Shown piece by piece: positions 34,677 through 46,516 of a DNA stretch of 64,000 nt. The position numbers were made by a program, and so were the translations under genes. Below the pieces are notes generated by a model. The model was not told where the DNA came from and made no database searches. It saw only the letters and a program-made list of their open reading frames with translations. The stretch is from Iris pallida (taxonomy: Eukaryota; Streptophyta; Magnoliopsida; Asparagales; Iridaceae), in NCBI GenBank assembly GCA_029216955.1, contig JANAVB010016200.1:1974335-2038334 (forward strand). Direction: 5' to 3'. How positions within the stretch are numbered: position 1 is the stretch's first letter; each line of letters starts with the position of its first letter.

Positions 34677-36253
34677 CTTATTTTGTGTCTAGATTAATTC
34701 ATTCTCGATACGTAGATTGGATCTATTCAATCCTCAAGTTTACTCAATCATCAATCGCAAGTCCAAACATCCTCAAATTTTCCTTCGCATCAAACCAACA
34801 TGTCGAGATAATCAAAGTTGTTGCATCCTGATTTTTCGAGTTCGATTATTCTCGCGACATGAATCACCATGTCAGCGCTCATGCAGAACGATCACCCCAA
34901 ATCTGATGCGACGTATGTGCGAGACTAGAGTTACGCTTGCACAAGATGAAAATATCGACGATGTGGTTATCCGCGTAACCATCAAGATACTTCTATTTTT
35001 ATCCACATTCATTTTAATCAAAATCCTAGGTATAGCATCCGTCAGAACAATAACACTTGTACGATCGTCATTCCTAGAATTAGTGTGCCCCCGAGTTATC
35101 GTATATCGATCTTTGATACGCCTCATACCATCGATGATATGCGTAACCTGATAATCTTTTTTTGTAACAAATTTTGAGTCGGGCGAATGATGATATCATC
35201 CGACTGGATAATCTCCTCGACATTCAAATTCAAGTTCGATCACTATCTTTTGGATCATTTACAACATCAATTTCCTCAAACCAAATTCACGTATTGTTGA
35301 TCCGTCTATCTTAAGTCATCGACAACGTATTTCCTCAATTCGTATTATTCTTTGCTAACTCAAATCATCGAACAACATCCATTCCAATCCTCAGAGTCAT
35401 TTTTAAACATTCGAATCAAACTTTTCATGCATGCTATCTTTTCATCGTGCTAACTTTTTGAATACGATCCGCATCAATTTTCTCGATCAAGTCATCCATT
35501 CGTACACTCTAACTTTTCTTCGATTTGATTTCACCTACTCAATCATTTTGCATTTTATACTCGCGCAATCACTATCCTTTGTGCGTTTCGTGCACGTCAA
35601 TTTCTAGGTTGTTCAAATCAACTCGTCAAATCTCAAGACTATAACTTATTAAACGATACTCAATCTACAATTTTGTATACATACGACGCTTGCTGATAGA
35701 CTCATTGACATCCCGTATCCTCAATTGATCGATCGACATCCCTGAAGCTATCACATACACCACTCATGGATGAAGTCATTCAACAAATCCTCAACTTATC
35801 ATTCGATTTGCAATCTATTTCCTCGAATTTTTGTCCGAACGATTCCTTAAATTTCAAGCACGCTCATCTATATCGCACCAACGTTATCGTCGCTCGATAG
35901 TACCCCTATCGATAGTCATCCTACTTACTCAATCAAGTCCAAATCATTCTCGTCCGACATAATTCGAATCCCGCACTCAACTTTTCTAAGGTCGACGCAA
36001 CTTTGGTGTATATGCCCAGTCCGACTTAGCCAACTGTGCTACGTGAACCATCTTTTGTTTCTTGTCAAAAACTATTTCCCTATATTTTGAAAATTAAATA
36101 GACTTATTGTATGGACATCCCGTGGAACATTTGAGAGAGAGTGCACCAACGATATCAACTTACGGAAGCAACAATTCAAAGTTTACGGAAACATTGGAGT
36201 TAAAGAATTCGATCGATAGTCCAAGGACATAAAGCCGTACTTTGATACCATTA
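34677..36253 (-). other. Element B internal region, 5' part
   Basis: Minus-strand leader side of element B, including the PBS at 36235-36250. A 144-codon open frame on + (34717-35151) shows no domain and is not called. Confidence 0.5.
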
Positions 36254-38457
36254 TGTCATGCCCCGCTCTCGTAGGAGCGATCGTCCTCGCTAGGGCGTGA
36301 TGCTGCACGAGCCTAGATTGCGCTCGTATAAGGCGGCTTCCATAATGGCCGATTACAGCGACTATAATGGGGTCGTCACACAGAAGTCCTAAGCAGAGAC
36401 ATTGAATATGCCAGCGAAAATTTAGAACAAAATGCAAGTCATTCAAAAGATGCATTTTATTGATATTAGAACAAGGATTACAATGGGGCGCAAGACCAAG
36501 ATAACAAGTCACTCAAGCTCACTCTTCTTACGTTACAAGTCACTCAGCTCTCTCTCATCTCTCAATACAAGTCTTGAGGCAGCGGATGCTTCGGAAGGCG
36601 ACGTCCATACATTATTTCTTGTATAAGTCCAGACTCCATGCGCCCGCACACCTCGAATCGCCAAGAAACTCTGTGCCTCGATACATCCAAGCGAGCTTCG
36701 TGCCACGAGCTTCTACCTGTGCCTGCACATGAAAACTGTGTGAGTGTCAGTACGCAACTGTACTGGTAGAATGAGCTCCTCGCCCACCCATACAAAACTA
36801 ACATGTTCATTTACTTTGTGTAACATAGTCCCTTTATGATTGTCTTTCTACTCTTGTCTTAGAAACAGTTTTAGGACAGACGTCTTGGTCTATTTTGTGT
36901 CTCTAGACCATCCCGTGCTTGAATCAACAACGTTAACCTATCAAGTCGTGTTTGTCTTACAGCCCAAAATCAGAGACGTGACTACACGATAGTACCTAAT
37001 TTCCTTATGACCATGCTACAAGTCTATTGTGTCGTGCCTCGTAACTCAATGTGACTTAACCATATCGCCGTCTCGCGGCCCTTGCTACTTTAATCACCAA
37101 ATGACCCAATCGAGACTTATGGTCTAAGTGTCACTCGACCGACTTTGCCTTGCGGCGTCTCCTGACTTAAACTCAAACGACTCAAATCCAACACGTGCAA
37201 CTTATATGTCAATAACCTAAGACTCGACGCCATATCTCGTGCCGAAGCACGTCGCCTACGTTGAAGCCAAATCTTAGACCCAACATTGTGTTTTAACAGC
37301 ACACACATATTCAACTCGACTCAATCCAAAGGCACACATGCGGGTTGCCGCCATGCCGACTCATCTATATGAACTAGTCACTAGCGCCCAGCACTATCAT
37401 GGACTCCATAACTTTTTAGGCGGCCGCCCTTGCCAGCACGAGTAGCGAGCTCCGTTTTAAGTCTCTGCCTAACCCGTGCGGTCATCCAGTACTGCTAATC
37501 ATGTCTACCATCAAAACGGTTCCGTTGGCCGCCTGGGTCGTCGTTCGAGAAACAAACTCACCTTGTACAAGTTGTCCAATGACCATGCAAGACTCGAACT
37601 GACGTCTCACATAGTCATTCTACTTCTAGTGTTACCATTTCTTTTAGGTCCAAGTTCAATACTTCTCACATCTGAGACCTCGCCTCGACGACCCATGGTC
37701 GCGAGCATTCTTCCTTCTTGCCCTATCATTTCATTCGACTCATGAACGACTATTTCAAAGCCCTCCTTCCAACTCAATTTAATCAACCGTGGCTCATGTC
37801 TTAAAACACTAAGTCCGTGATATTATGCCTTAAACCAACTTGAACTCTATACGACACCACCGCCCAAGTCATACTCTATATGATCGTGAAACCAAGTAAT
37901 ATCGACAACAGTAGAAAACGTGGGACAGTGCTTAGAATGCCTTTGATCGCCTAGAATCACTTAGCCTAACTTAATAGTACATCAATTTAACGAACAAGGA
38001 CTGCGTCAAGCCTTGGACGATGGGACCAGGCATGCTTTATGAAGCGTTTATGCGGGCGACGCCTATGACTTAGGCTAACTCTTAGCTTGTGGTAAAGACC
38101 AACTTTTTCTTCTCCCAAGCCACGGGATGAAGGACCGAGTGTCATTTTCAAAGCACGCCGTGTACCAACTATAAGCCGACCGTTGGACCTTTCTATATTC
38201 TAACTCAATTCGATCCGTCAGAATTATTTCCTTAGCTATGTGGATTCGTCTCTTTTATTATCAAGCCTACTTGTGCAAGTTAAAAATATGTGATTTATTA
38301 TGTGAAGGCTAAGATAAGGCGAGTTTACTGAAACTATCCCACCTGAGCGAGGAGTCGCCTCGACCGAGTGGGCCTTCGAGTAGCCATTGCATGGCTAAGT
38401 CCAAACGCCGTTGGCGTTTCGATTCCTCCGATTGAATGAGCGGGACGGGGCACTACA
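36254..38457 (-). repeat. 5' LTR of element B (2,204 bp)
   Basis: Starts TGTCATGCCCCGC and ends GGGGCACTACA in plus reading. Similar length and sequence to 28807-31015. The adjacent PBS shows that this is the element's 5' LTR in minus orientation. Confidence 0.92.
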
Positions 38458-38508
38458 TAAAGTAAACAATATATGATATAATATAAACTATGGACATGTG
38501 AATTAAAC

Positions 38509-38642
38509 TGAACATGTGAGCATGTAAGATAACTGGAACATGTAAGATAACTGGAACGTGTAAGATAGCTGGAACGTGTGAGCATGTAGGATAACTGGAA
38601 CATGTGAGCATGTTAGGTAACTGGAGCATGTAAGCATGTTAG
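38509..38642. repeat. About 18-bp tandem repeats in LTR A
   Basis: Six or so variants of 'catgtaagataactggaa' in a row, just right of the element B insertion. Confidence 0.85.
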
Positions 38643-39339
38643 GTCTATATAGAACGACAAATGATAAGATGACTTAGGAACTATTCCAGAACCGAAGTTA
38701 TAACCCATAAACCAAACAAGGACCGGGGTTGTAACCCTTCTCCTGAACAAAAATTTAGTATCTAATCATTTATCGGCAAAAGTAAAGCATAAACAAAGAT
38801 GTACTAAAATAAACAAATTCGAACACTGCCTAGACAAAACTAGACTAGACTGGACTTCATACAGCAATCACGGCCAAGCAATGAGTACGGCTTTATACAT
38901 TAGCTAACTAGGGTTATCACAATCCTACTTACTAACATATGCAAGTTTGAGAAATCCAAGTCCAGTTACCTGTCTGCTACTACCTGAATGATCCAAGCCA
39001 AAAAGAAAATAAGTATAGCAGACACACTGCAATAAGATACATGTGTCCTAAGGAGGTGCCCCACTCGACGGTGTGCTGGAAGAGTGCTCATCATGACAGA
39101 TAGCTCTAAATCCCATGTATATATATAAGAGTAAGACCAAAGTGGCAACAGGTAACTGGGAAAGTCTCTAATGATCTAGGTAATCAAGCGAGTTGTTTAG
39201 TCCTTAACATTTTTCTTGTTTGATTCTGGGTGTGGCATTCCGCAGAATCCATCCTAGATATGAGACATGCGAGACTGGACAAAAAGCAAGAATGTGTACT
39301 ATAACAAGCCACAACAAGAAAATATAATAAACTGGAAGC

Positions 39340-39565
39340 TAGGGGTGCGCTACGACGAGCCACTATAGAGAAATAAGGAAGTGCGCCATGACAGACCACT
39401 ATCATGTAAGCAAAAAATGACATGTATCATGAGTGCGCTACGACGGGCCCACTATTTAGTAAGCAAAGAAGGACATGTATCACGAGTGCACCACGACGGA
39501 CCACTATCTAGTAAGCAAAGAAAACATGTAAGAAGATTGTGCCACGACGAGCCATTATCTAGTAA
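39340..39565. repeat. Spaced repeats of a GTGCGCCACGACGG motif in LTR A
   Basis: Five diverged copies of a roughly 27-bp motif (GAGTGCGCYACGACGGGCC then ACTATC) spaced 34-54 bp apart. LTR C has three copies at about 33350-33480. Confidence 0.8.
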
Positions 39566-41014
39566 GCGAAGAAAACATGGCAACAACTATCGTAACATAT
39601 AAGAAAAAATCGAAAGAAAAGACATATTATGGCATGTGAGAAGGAACAAATAAAAAGTAAGTACTTGTCATAGAATAATAATTGTACATGTGCTAATGTC
39701 AAGTGTATATAGAGTGTACAATCATTCTCTAACTATACAAGGTCATCTAATCATGTTAAGAATTCATTACACTCGAAAAAAATCTCAAAAATGGACATAA
39801 ACGGACAAGAACAGTGAAAAACAGCCCAAAGCGGCCAAATTCGGTATACCGGCGGTATTCTAGCCAAATACAGAAAGTTTTTGGACAAAAAATTGGTATA
39901 CCATCGGTATACTTCGGAATTCCGATTATCTAGATAGCAACAAAATATTTTGCCAAAACTTGTTTCGGCCATAAAAACTTCATTTTAAATCAAAATTCGA
40001 ATTTTTAAAAGTCAAAATTGCATAGAATTGAATTCTCTACAACATGGAAGTATTAGTTTTTACAAATTAAAATATTTGATAGATCAATAACTCAAAATAC
40101 TCCAAAAATAGGTTCTCGGGATACCGAAACGGGTTTCGATTCCCACCAAACTCAAAATCTATGTATACGAGCTTGGCGAGGGCCTTATATATGCATATGT
40201 GACCAAGATCCATGATGGTAACCCCAGTATCACTCTCGATACCGAGTTTTCTACTAAGTCGATGTTAGATTTTAACAGAAAATCAAAACCTAGTTCTAAC
40301 CAAATTTAGAAACATACATATAGACGAGAATCATAAGAAAAACATATTTAATAAAATGAGTTTAGGGCAATTCTAAGCATTTAACACCAAGAAAAACAAA
40401 AATGACAACAAAATAATATGGTTCATAGATTTGGCAAGATGTACCTGCCTAGGTTCTCTAGCAATCAAGCCTAATCTTCTACTCCTCTTCCTAGGGGGTT
40501 AGACACCACACCCAAGGCCTCAAGGCCAAGCTCTTGGAAAGCTCCAAGGGAGAGAGAAGAGAAGAAGAAATGAAGAGGGAGTGAAAAGAACGAAAAAAGA
40601 GAGGAGAGAGAAAGTAAAAGTGTATATATATAAGGGAGAATTAATCATGACCGTTGGATCATGATCCACGTGAAGATCTAAGTCAATCCTAGACATCCAA
40701 AGAAAACCAAGTATCCATTGGATAAAAGGGTGCGTCTACACTATTCACGAAAATATTTAAACACTATTTATCAAAATATCCAAAATACTATTCACAAAAA
40801 TATCGAAAACACTATTTATGAAATATCTGAAATCAAAAATATCTAAAATGTGGAAAATATATCCGGACGGTATGCCGTCGGTATACACCGGTATACTGGC
40901 GGTATGCCGGCCAAGAAAAAAATCTATAAGTTGGAAAAAAATTTAAAGCGTTACGAAAACCAAGAAAATATGAAATACACCACAAAAATACATATCCATA
41001 TATAAATACTGATA

Positions 41015-41034
41015 CTGTGAGACGAGTCTCACAG
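41015..41034. other. Perfect palindrome near the end of LTR A
   Basis: Arms CTGTGAGAC and GTCTCACAG separated by GA, a hairpin-forming 20-bp sequence near the LTR's terminal part. Confidence 0.8.
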
Positions 41035-41051
41035 GGAGGGATATTCTTACA

Positions 41052-42164
41052 GCGATTGAAGATAAACCAAGCAAAGAATCCAATCGCAAAATACCTGCAT
41101 GAGAGATATACATTTGAGGAGAATATCAAGCTGAGGACAGAAAAATTTGGGCAGAAATTATCAAGCTGAGATATACATTTGACATTTAAGAAATCGGGAC
41201 CAAAAAAAGGAATATACATCTTTAACAGAAATTAACATTTAACATAAATCTTTAACAGAAATATACATCTTTAACAGAAATTAACATTTAAAAAGAAATA
41301 TAAATCTCTGAGAAATTAAAATTTAAAAGGAAATAAACATTTAAAAAAGAAATTAACAGAAAAATTCGAAATCTTTAACAGAAATTAACATTTAAAAAGA
41401 AAAATCAAAAAATGTACATTTATAACAGAAATTAAAATAAAATTAATTAATATATTTACAAGGTGTACGAGAATCCAAGATCTGTGAGAAGATATCAAAA
41501 ATCCGAGAAGGATGTGGAGCCTTAGAGGAGATCTGATGTTTGAACATAATAATCAGAAAAAATATAACAAAAAAGAAAAATAAAAAATTAATAATACTTA
41601 CTAGGGAAGGAGATCTATTAAATCCAACTCCTTGTATGCCTTGGTGAATGAGATCTGTTAAATCCCTCTCTAGAGTGAGCCGTGAGGTGGGGGTCGGAGG
41701 CGGTAAACTTGAAGAAAGGGGGTGACAGACGTTGGTGAGAGCGGTGACAGTGAGAGAGTATCGTCGGTGAGAGGCATTGGGGCGACGCTAGGGCCAGGAG
41801 AGCGGAGGTCTCAGGAGTTAGGGCTCGGAAGAAAATGAAGTGTGGCTACGGAGTGGGGAACTGGGGAATGGGGAGTGCGGTTTAGGTGAGAGAGAGAAAG
41901 GAAATTTGTTTTTATACTTTGGGAGTTAGGGTTTTTCGGTCGCTCGGTGACTCACTGACTTATGTGTGAGGACATTTCGGTAATTTAACCTATATAATTA
42001 TTCCTTATTTGGTTTGAAATGTAAACCGAAACCGAACCGGTAAACCGAATAACATGATTTTATAAATCGAAACCGAACCGATTTCTTTTTGAACCGAACC
42101 TAATAGCTTATTCGGTTCGGTTCGGTTCGATTTTCAGTTTGAAACCTAATAATGCTCACCCCTA
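41052..42164 (-). other. hAT 5' leader and right terminus
   Basis: Purine-rich, GC-richer leader (41640-41900), then 'accgaaccgg' / 'ttcggttcggtt' subterminal repeats (42000-42130) and the terminal TAGGGGTGAGCATT on the minus strand. No coding frame is called. Confidence 0.65.
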
Positions 42165-42192
42165 GTCAAATGTTAGCAGCAAAAGCAGATCA

Positions 42193-43191
42193 AGTTGGTG
42201 TTTGGCCTTGAACACTAGAATAAATAGTCCCACATGCAATGCCTAGGCCAAATGGGTGGTATCTATATATATATCTTTGCTTGTATGGAGAGAAGCACAC
42301 GAGGTGTGGAGTGGCACATAGATGCCATGTGGGGGTGTTTTTTAAGTGGAAAAAAAGGCTAACTCAACAATGAAGCATTAATATTTTTTGTCAAGCTCTT
42401 GGAAATTAATTTTCTTTGGAGCTAAGCCCCGTAGGAGCTTAGCGACTCGGACTCGGACTCATGAGGCGTAATGTTGGTGCACTTTGTACTACGCGGCCAG
42501 ATGGCACAACAATTTGCGTGTAATGCATGCAGCGCATGTTGTGCACGATTGTGCACGAGTGCGTACGCTATGCGCAGTTGGCGCAGATAGCACGCGTTGT
42601 GTGCCAATTAGCACAATCGTGTACGTCCATGATCTGAACAGTTACGAAATGGTTTCTACTTTCACGGACACGTCCCGAACATTTCATACACTGGACGGTT
42701 ACTAGATAGACAATATATATGTTTCTCTGTTCACTCTCATTCTGCAGAGGTTGATTCTACTTACGAAATCTGGAGAGCAGTGAAGAGAGGAACATAGACA
42801 GAGAGTTCAGCGCCATTCGAGGAGTCAGAAGAGCAGAGTGTTCCATAGCTCATCTCTGACTTGCTGGTTCCTAGAAGCTGTTCGTGTGGGACGAATCTAG
42901 CTTTGAGCTCCGGTGATCAGTCACCCCAGCAGGACTTCTTTTCTTTTCTGTTCATTCTTTTCTTCCGTTCTTCTATTCTTCTCTTGGAACTTGTTCTGAA
43001 CGAATTCATTTCTGATCTAATCAGAAAATTTCTATGAAATTTTGTTGTTGCTGCTACGAATTCTTTTGTGCCTTCTTTGAAGTGTCATATTTGATTTCGT
43101 CTATCAGAATCCTCTGGAATCTCTGTTGTGTACCTTCCTTGAAGTATTGCAAAAAAAAAATTCATCTTAAATCTACGTCCCGGGAATAACA
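42193..43191 (+). repeat. 5' LTR of the copia element (999 bp)
   Basis: AGTTGGTGTTTGG ... GGAATAACA. A degenerate tRNA-Met-type PBS (ATCTCAAAGCAAG) follows directly. Confidence 0.92.
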
Positions 43192-43214
43192 ATCTCAAAG
43201 CAAGATTTAATAAG

Positions 43215-43476
43215 ATGGAAAATTGTCGTACTTCACTCATCGATCCTAACTTTAACAAGTTAGAGAAATTTGATGGAGACCACTACCAAGTCTGGAAGAG
43301 AAAGATTAGCCTCAATCTCCAACTCGTAAACGTCGATCACGTGTTAGTTGAAGAAGAATCGAATGTTCCAGAAACTGGGACTGCAACCGCAATTGTTGCT
43401 GCTAATATTAAACTGAACAAATGGAAGAGGAAGAATAGCTCTGTTGGCTTCGGATTATAAATGCTATGGAGGACTC
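43215..43476 (+). pseudogene. Copia gag, first part (before element E)
   Basis: ATG at 43215 opens MENCRTSLIDPNFNKLEKFDG, with the KFDGDHYQVWKRKI block typical of copia gag N-termini. A one-base shift near 43445 moves the frame to IINAMEDS, which is then cut by the TSD of element E at 43472-43476. It resumes at 53812 as DSLAESYTKKTSAREIWESLE, so the two parts belong to one gene. Confidence 0.9.
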
Positions 43477-44293
43477 TGTAACCCCTCTTTCTGAAGTTTT
43501 GATAATATATTATTTATTTATTTATTTGAATTAAATGGTGACTTTTAGAATTTTTATAAATAATTACTTAGTTAATTATTACGGTAGATGACTTTAGCCG
43601 TGGTGGAGTTTTGGAGTACAAGATGACTAGAAATCGTTGCACGGGCAGTGCGATGGCGTGCTTTGACTAGTGTATTAGCCCTGGTAGGGAAGGCTCAGTC
43701 GTGAGTGTGACCTAACTAGGAAAACCAGGCCAAGTTGCGTCTTAACCCTTACCGAAGATTTATTTATTTGTTAATTATATTATTGAGTTTTAGAGAAACC
43801 GGTTATACCATTTTAACCCGGACTGGACCCGAACTGAGCCCGAGCTCATGTAGTCATGCGGCACGTCCAATGACATTCGTGTTGATGGAATTTGGTATGA
43901 GAGTGTTGTATTTTGTTTTAATGATTTAATAAATATTTTCTAGTATTCGTAATTAAATATTATAATTATCATTATTAGTTGATATTCAGTGACAATTTTA
44001 TAAAGTAGGTCCTTGTATATTTTGGGATTATTAGATTATACGTAATGGTATATACACCATTATGATTTATTGAATTTTGTTATTATTATTATTAGTAGTA
44101 TTATTATTATTATCATTATTATTGAGGTTATTATTTATATAGAATTTTCTAATATTGAATCTATGTATTTCGTTATCAAATAAATATTATTATATAGGGT
44201 CATATTTATACAAATAGGCTCGATACTAGGAATAGATGCTATTGGGAGTTATTTAGATTTTATGGATAATATTATATATAGATATGAGTAAAT

Positions 44294-44294
<1 letters not shown>

Positions 44295-44334
<40 letters not shown>
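44295..44334. repeat. Short (TA)n in 5' LTR of E
   Basis: About 20 TA units before TATAAAGGAAATC. The 3' LTR has a run about seven times longer at the same place. Confidence 0.95.
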
Positions 44335-44337
<3 letters not shown>

Positions 44338-45825
44338 GAAATCAAATCTAACCCAAAGCAGCTGTAACCGAGCTTCATCAGAGCCCAAACCCGAGAGCAG
44401 GGGGGTCTCGTATATACGGTTACATATATAGCAGTCCGCGTGAGGAGAATTCGTTAAAAACCCTAAGTCCACAACTCACGCCCAGCCTTCCTCTTCCCTG
44501 CGCGCACTCCCAGTCGTCGCACGCCGCCAGGAGCCGCCGACGGCCACCGTCGCACCGTCGCAACAGGGCCGCATGTGCGCGCGCACAGGCAGATTCAACA
44601 GCAACAGTAACAAGGTGAAGGGATGATTTCGATAATCGATAACTCAAGATCGTTTGATCGTTTCGTGTTCCGTAAACTCTGGTACGATCACTATATAACC
44701 ATCTTTAATCCCTATTATTTAGTTTAAATTCTAGTGATCCGAAACTCGAGAGAAATTGAGTTGAAGTTGCCGAGAAACCTGTCGAACATGACACGTGAAC
44801 CAGTCCAACTACTCTAGTTCGCTGCCAGTTTTCTCCCAAACCATGCACGATTTTGAAAATATATTTGAAGGCATTTATTGACAACATGTAGGACATAAAA
44901 GCCCTACTTTTAGTTTTAATGTTAGTCCTTTAAACAATGACAGAAATTGGCTTGAAAATCATGAAAAACATGTTTTTAAAATTATAAAATATTGAAAAAC
45001 TCTTCAATACGACGTGCGTCCCGCCAATCCGGGCAACGTGGTCGCGAACTGAAAGCATCGAAAGGTATGTAATAGCTTCGTGGATGTGTGGGCTTTGACA
45101 GAATTTAAATTGGTCGTGCGTGCGCGACGAATTTGATACGTATTCGTCAAAATTTACCGTATCGGCCTCTGAGCAAATTTCTTAATTACTTTGTGCACGC
45201 TCGTCAGATCGAAACAAAACTTGTGCCAATAGGACCGTATCATTTTTTTGGTCCTGTATGCCAAGTTTGGTCCGATTCTGAGACAGTTGATTGGATCACC
45301 GTTTTGCGGTCCCCATGGTCCGATTCAACGGGCAATTTTGTGCACGGTCCGCCAGAATCCAACATTGGACATGTGTTTGGGTTCATATCATCAAAACAAA
45401 TTTATAGACATGTAGTTTGACGACTTTAGAGATCATTGACTCTGGCACACTTTTCGGTACAAAGCGGGTCCAACGGCGGACACCGTTTTGACCCAAAATT
45501 ATCATTTTGCCCATGTGTCCAAAATTGGACTTAAGGACAGACAATCTTAACTAATTTAACTATTCTGAGAACATTGGTAATGTCTATTTCAGCATCTGGA
45601 GACTGTTGTACGAGTTTTGACTATTGTGGCATACTGAGTGGTTTGGATTATCGGTTTCACCAGCAAAGGACCACAGACGAGTACAGTTTATTATTTGTTT
45701 TCAGTATTGATCTTTACTATGTATCATTGTTAGTCGATAGAGATGTGATTTCAGTCTTTATGTTGATTTTATTCTTTGCGGTGTCGGAAAAAGTGAAGTA
45801 ACAAAGATATGTGATCTGACCTTAG

Positions 45826-45990
45826 ACAGTGTAGACAGTGATTTCTATTGCATTATTCAGTATAGACAGTGTAACTTTATACAGTGTAGACAGTGTAACT
45901 TTATACAGTATAGACAGTGATTTCTATTGCATATTTCAATATAGATAGTGTAACTTTATACAGTATAGACAGTATAACTTTAGACAGTGT
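45826..45990 (+). repeat. About 21-bp tandem repeats in 5' LTR of E
   Basis: Diverged units of TAGACAGTGTAACTTTATACAG. The matching array in the 3' LTR is at 53103-53290. Confidence 0.9.
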
Positions 45991-46516
45991 CGTATAATTG
46001 TCCCGAGACCGATCACATATCAAAGATATTTCAGTCTGTCAGTCGGTGAGTATTTCCTATTTTTCATTTACTGTTTCAGTATTTAGTTTATTATGTTTTT
46101 CATCATTTGTTTTTATGGATCATATGTCTAAAGGCTAACCTCTGTTGTATAGTCATTTTCATATATTAAAACTGTATTCAGTAAATTGTACTCGTTCCAT
46201 TCCTGACTGAAAACCAATATTTTTTAGGTTAGCCGTAAATTTACTTAGCATTGGGAGTTATGGGTGTACTTGCAGACGAAAAGCTTAGAGACTAGCTAGA
46301 TAGATGAGTTGTAGTCATTCCAATATTGTACGAGTTTATATTTTCTGCAAATGTAAAACTGGTGAATATTGTAAGTTAAATTAGTTTTATGAATGAGCAT
46401 TGTTTTATTTATTTGATCATCATGGCCGTGACAGCATTCTACCGTCGACTCTGCGGCGTAGGCTGGCTTGGACACGTCTCGTATCCGGAAAAAAAAAATG
46501 GGTGCGGGTTGTGACA

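Larger units (their letters stand above)
28807..38457 (-). mobile_element. Element B: complete non-coding LTR retrotransposon
   Basis: 9,651 bp with two LTRs and a perfect TSD TAAAG (28802-28806 and 38458-38462). On the minus strand the 5' LTR (38457-36254) is followed by a tRNA-Met PBS (36250-36235). The 3' side has the Tekay-type 'cgaggatgaaac' segment just before the 3' LTR (31015-28807). The internal 5.2 kb, of which about 2.75 kb is solo LTR C, has no recognisable gag or pol, so it resembles a large retrotransposon derivative depending on another element's proteins. Confidence 0.9.
28076..41051 (-). mobile_element. Solo LTR A (Tekay-like), split by element B
   Basis: Begins TGTCACGCCCCAGAACC, the complement of the 3' terminus of the element D LTR family, and after removal of element B is about 3.3 kb. 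Interior landmarks shared with LTR C include 'aaaccaaacaaggaccgggg' (38708 and 32720), 'gatacatgtgtcctaagg' (39036 and 33040) and the repeated GTGCGCCACGACGG motif. The right end is set at TTCTTACA (about 41051, i.e. TGTAAGAA on the minus strand) and is uncertain by some tens of bases; no clear TSD was found. Confidence 0.6.
14277..42164 (-). mobile_element. hAT transposon split by nested retrotransposons
   Basis: Left end TAGGGAGGAGTATT at 14277; right end, read on the minus strand, TAGGGGTGAGCATTATT from 42164. Flanks are the 8-bp TSD GTCAGACG (14269-14276) and GTCAAATG (42165-42172), 6 of 8 identical, as expected of the hAT superfamily. Both ends carry subterminal 'accgaaccgaa' / 'ttcggttcggtt' blocks. 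A BED-finger transposase start lies on the minus strand at 27454. Removing element D (14830-25265) and solo LTR A with its contents (28076-about 41051) leaves about 4.5 kb, a normal hAT length. The transposase is truncated, so this copy is not autonomous. Confidence 0.75.
43477..46516 (+). repeat. 5' LTR of element E (3,040 bp)
   Basis: TGTAACCCCTCTTTC ... GGGTTGTGACA. Contains (TA)n at 44295-44334 continuing into TATAAAGG, a plausible TATA box, and an array of AGACAGTGTAACTTTATACAG units at 45826-45990. Confidence 0.93.

Noticed and set aside
34717..35151. 144-codon plus-strand frame in element B
   Set aside because: Opposite to the element's orientation, no domain, composition of random AT-rich sequence.
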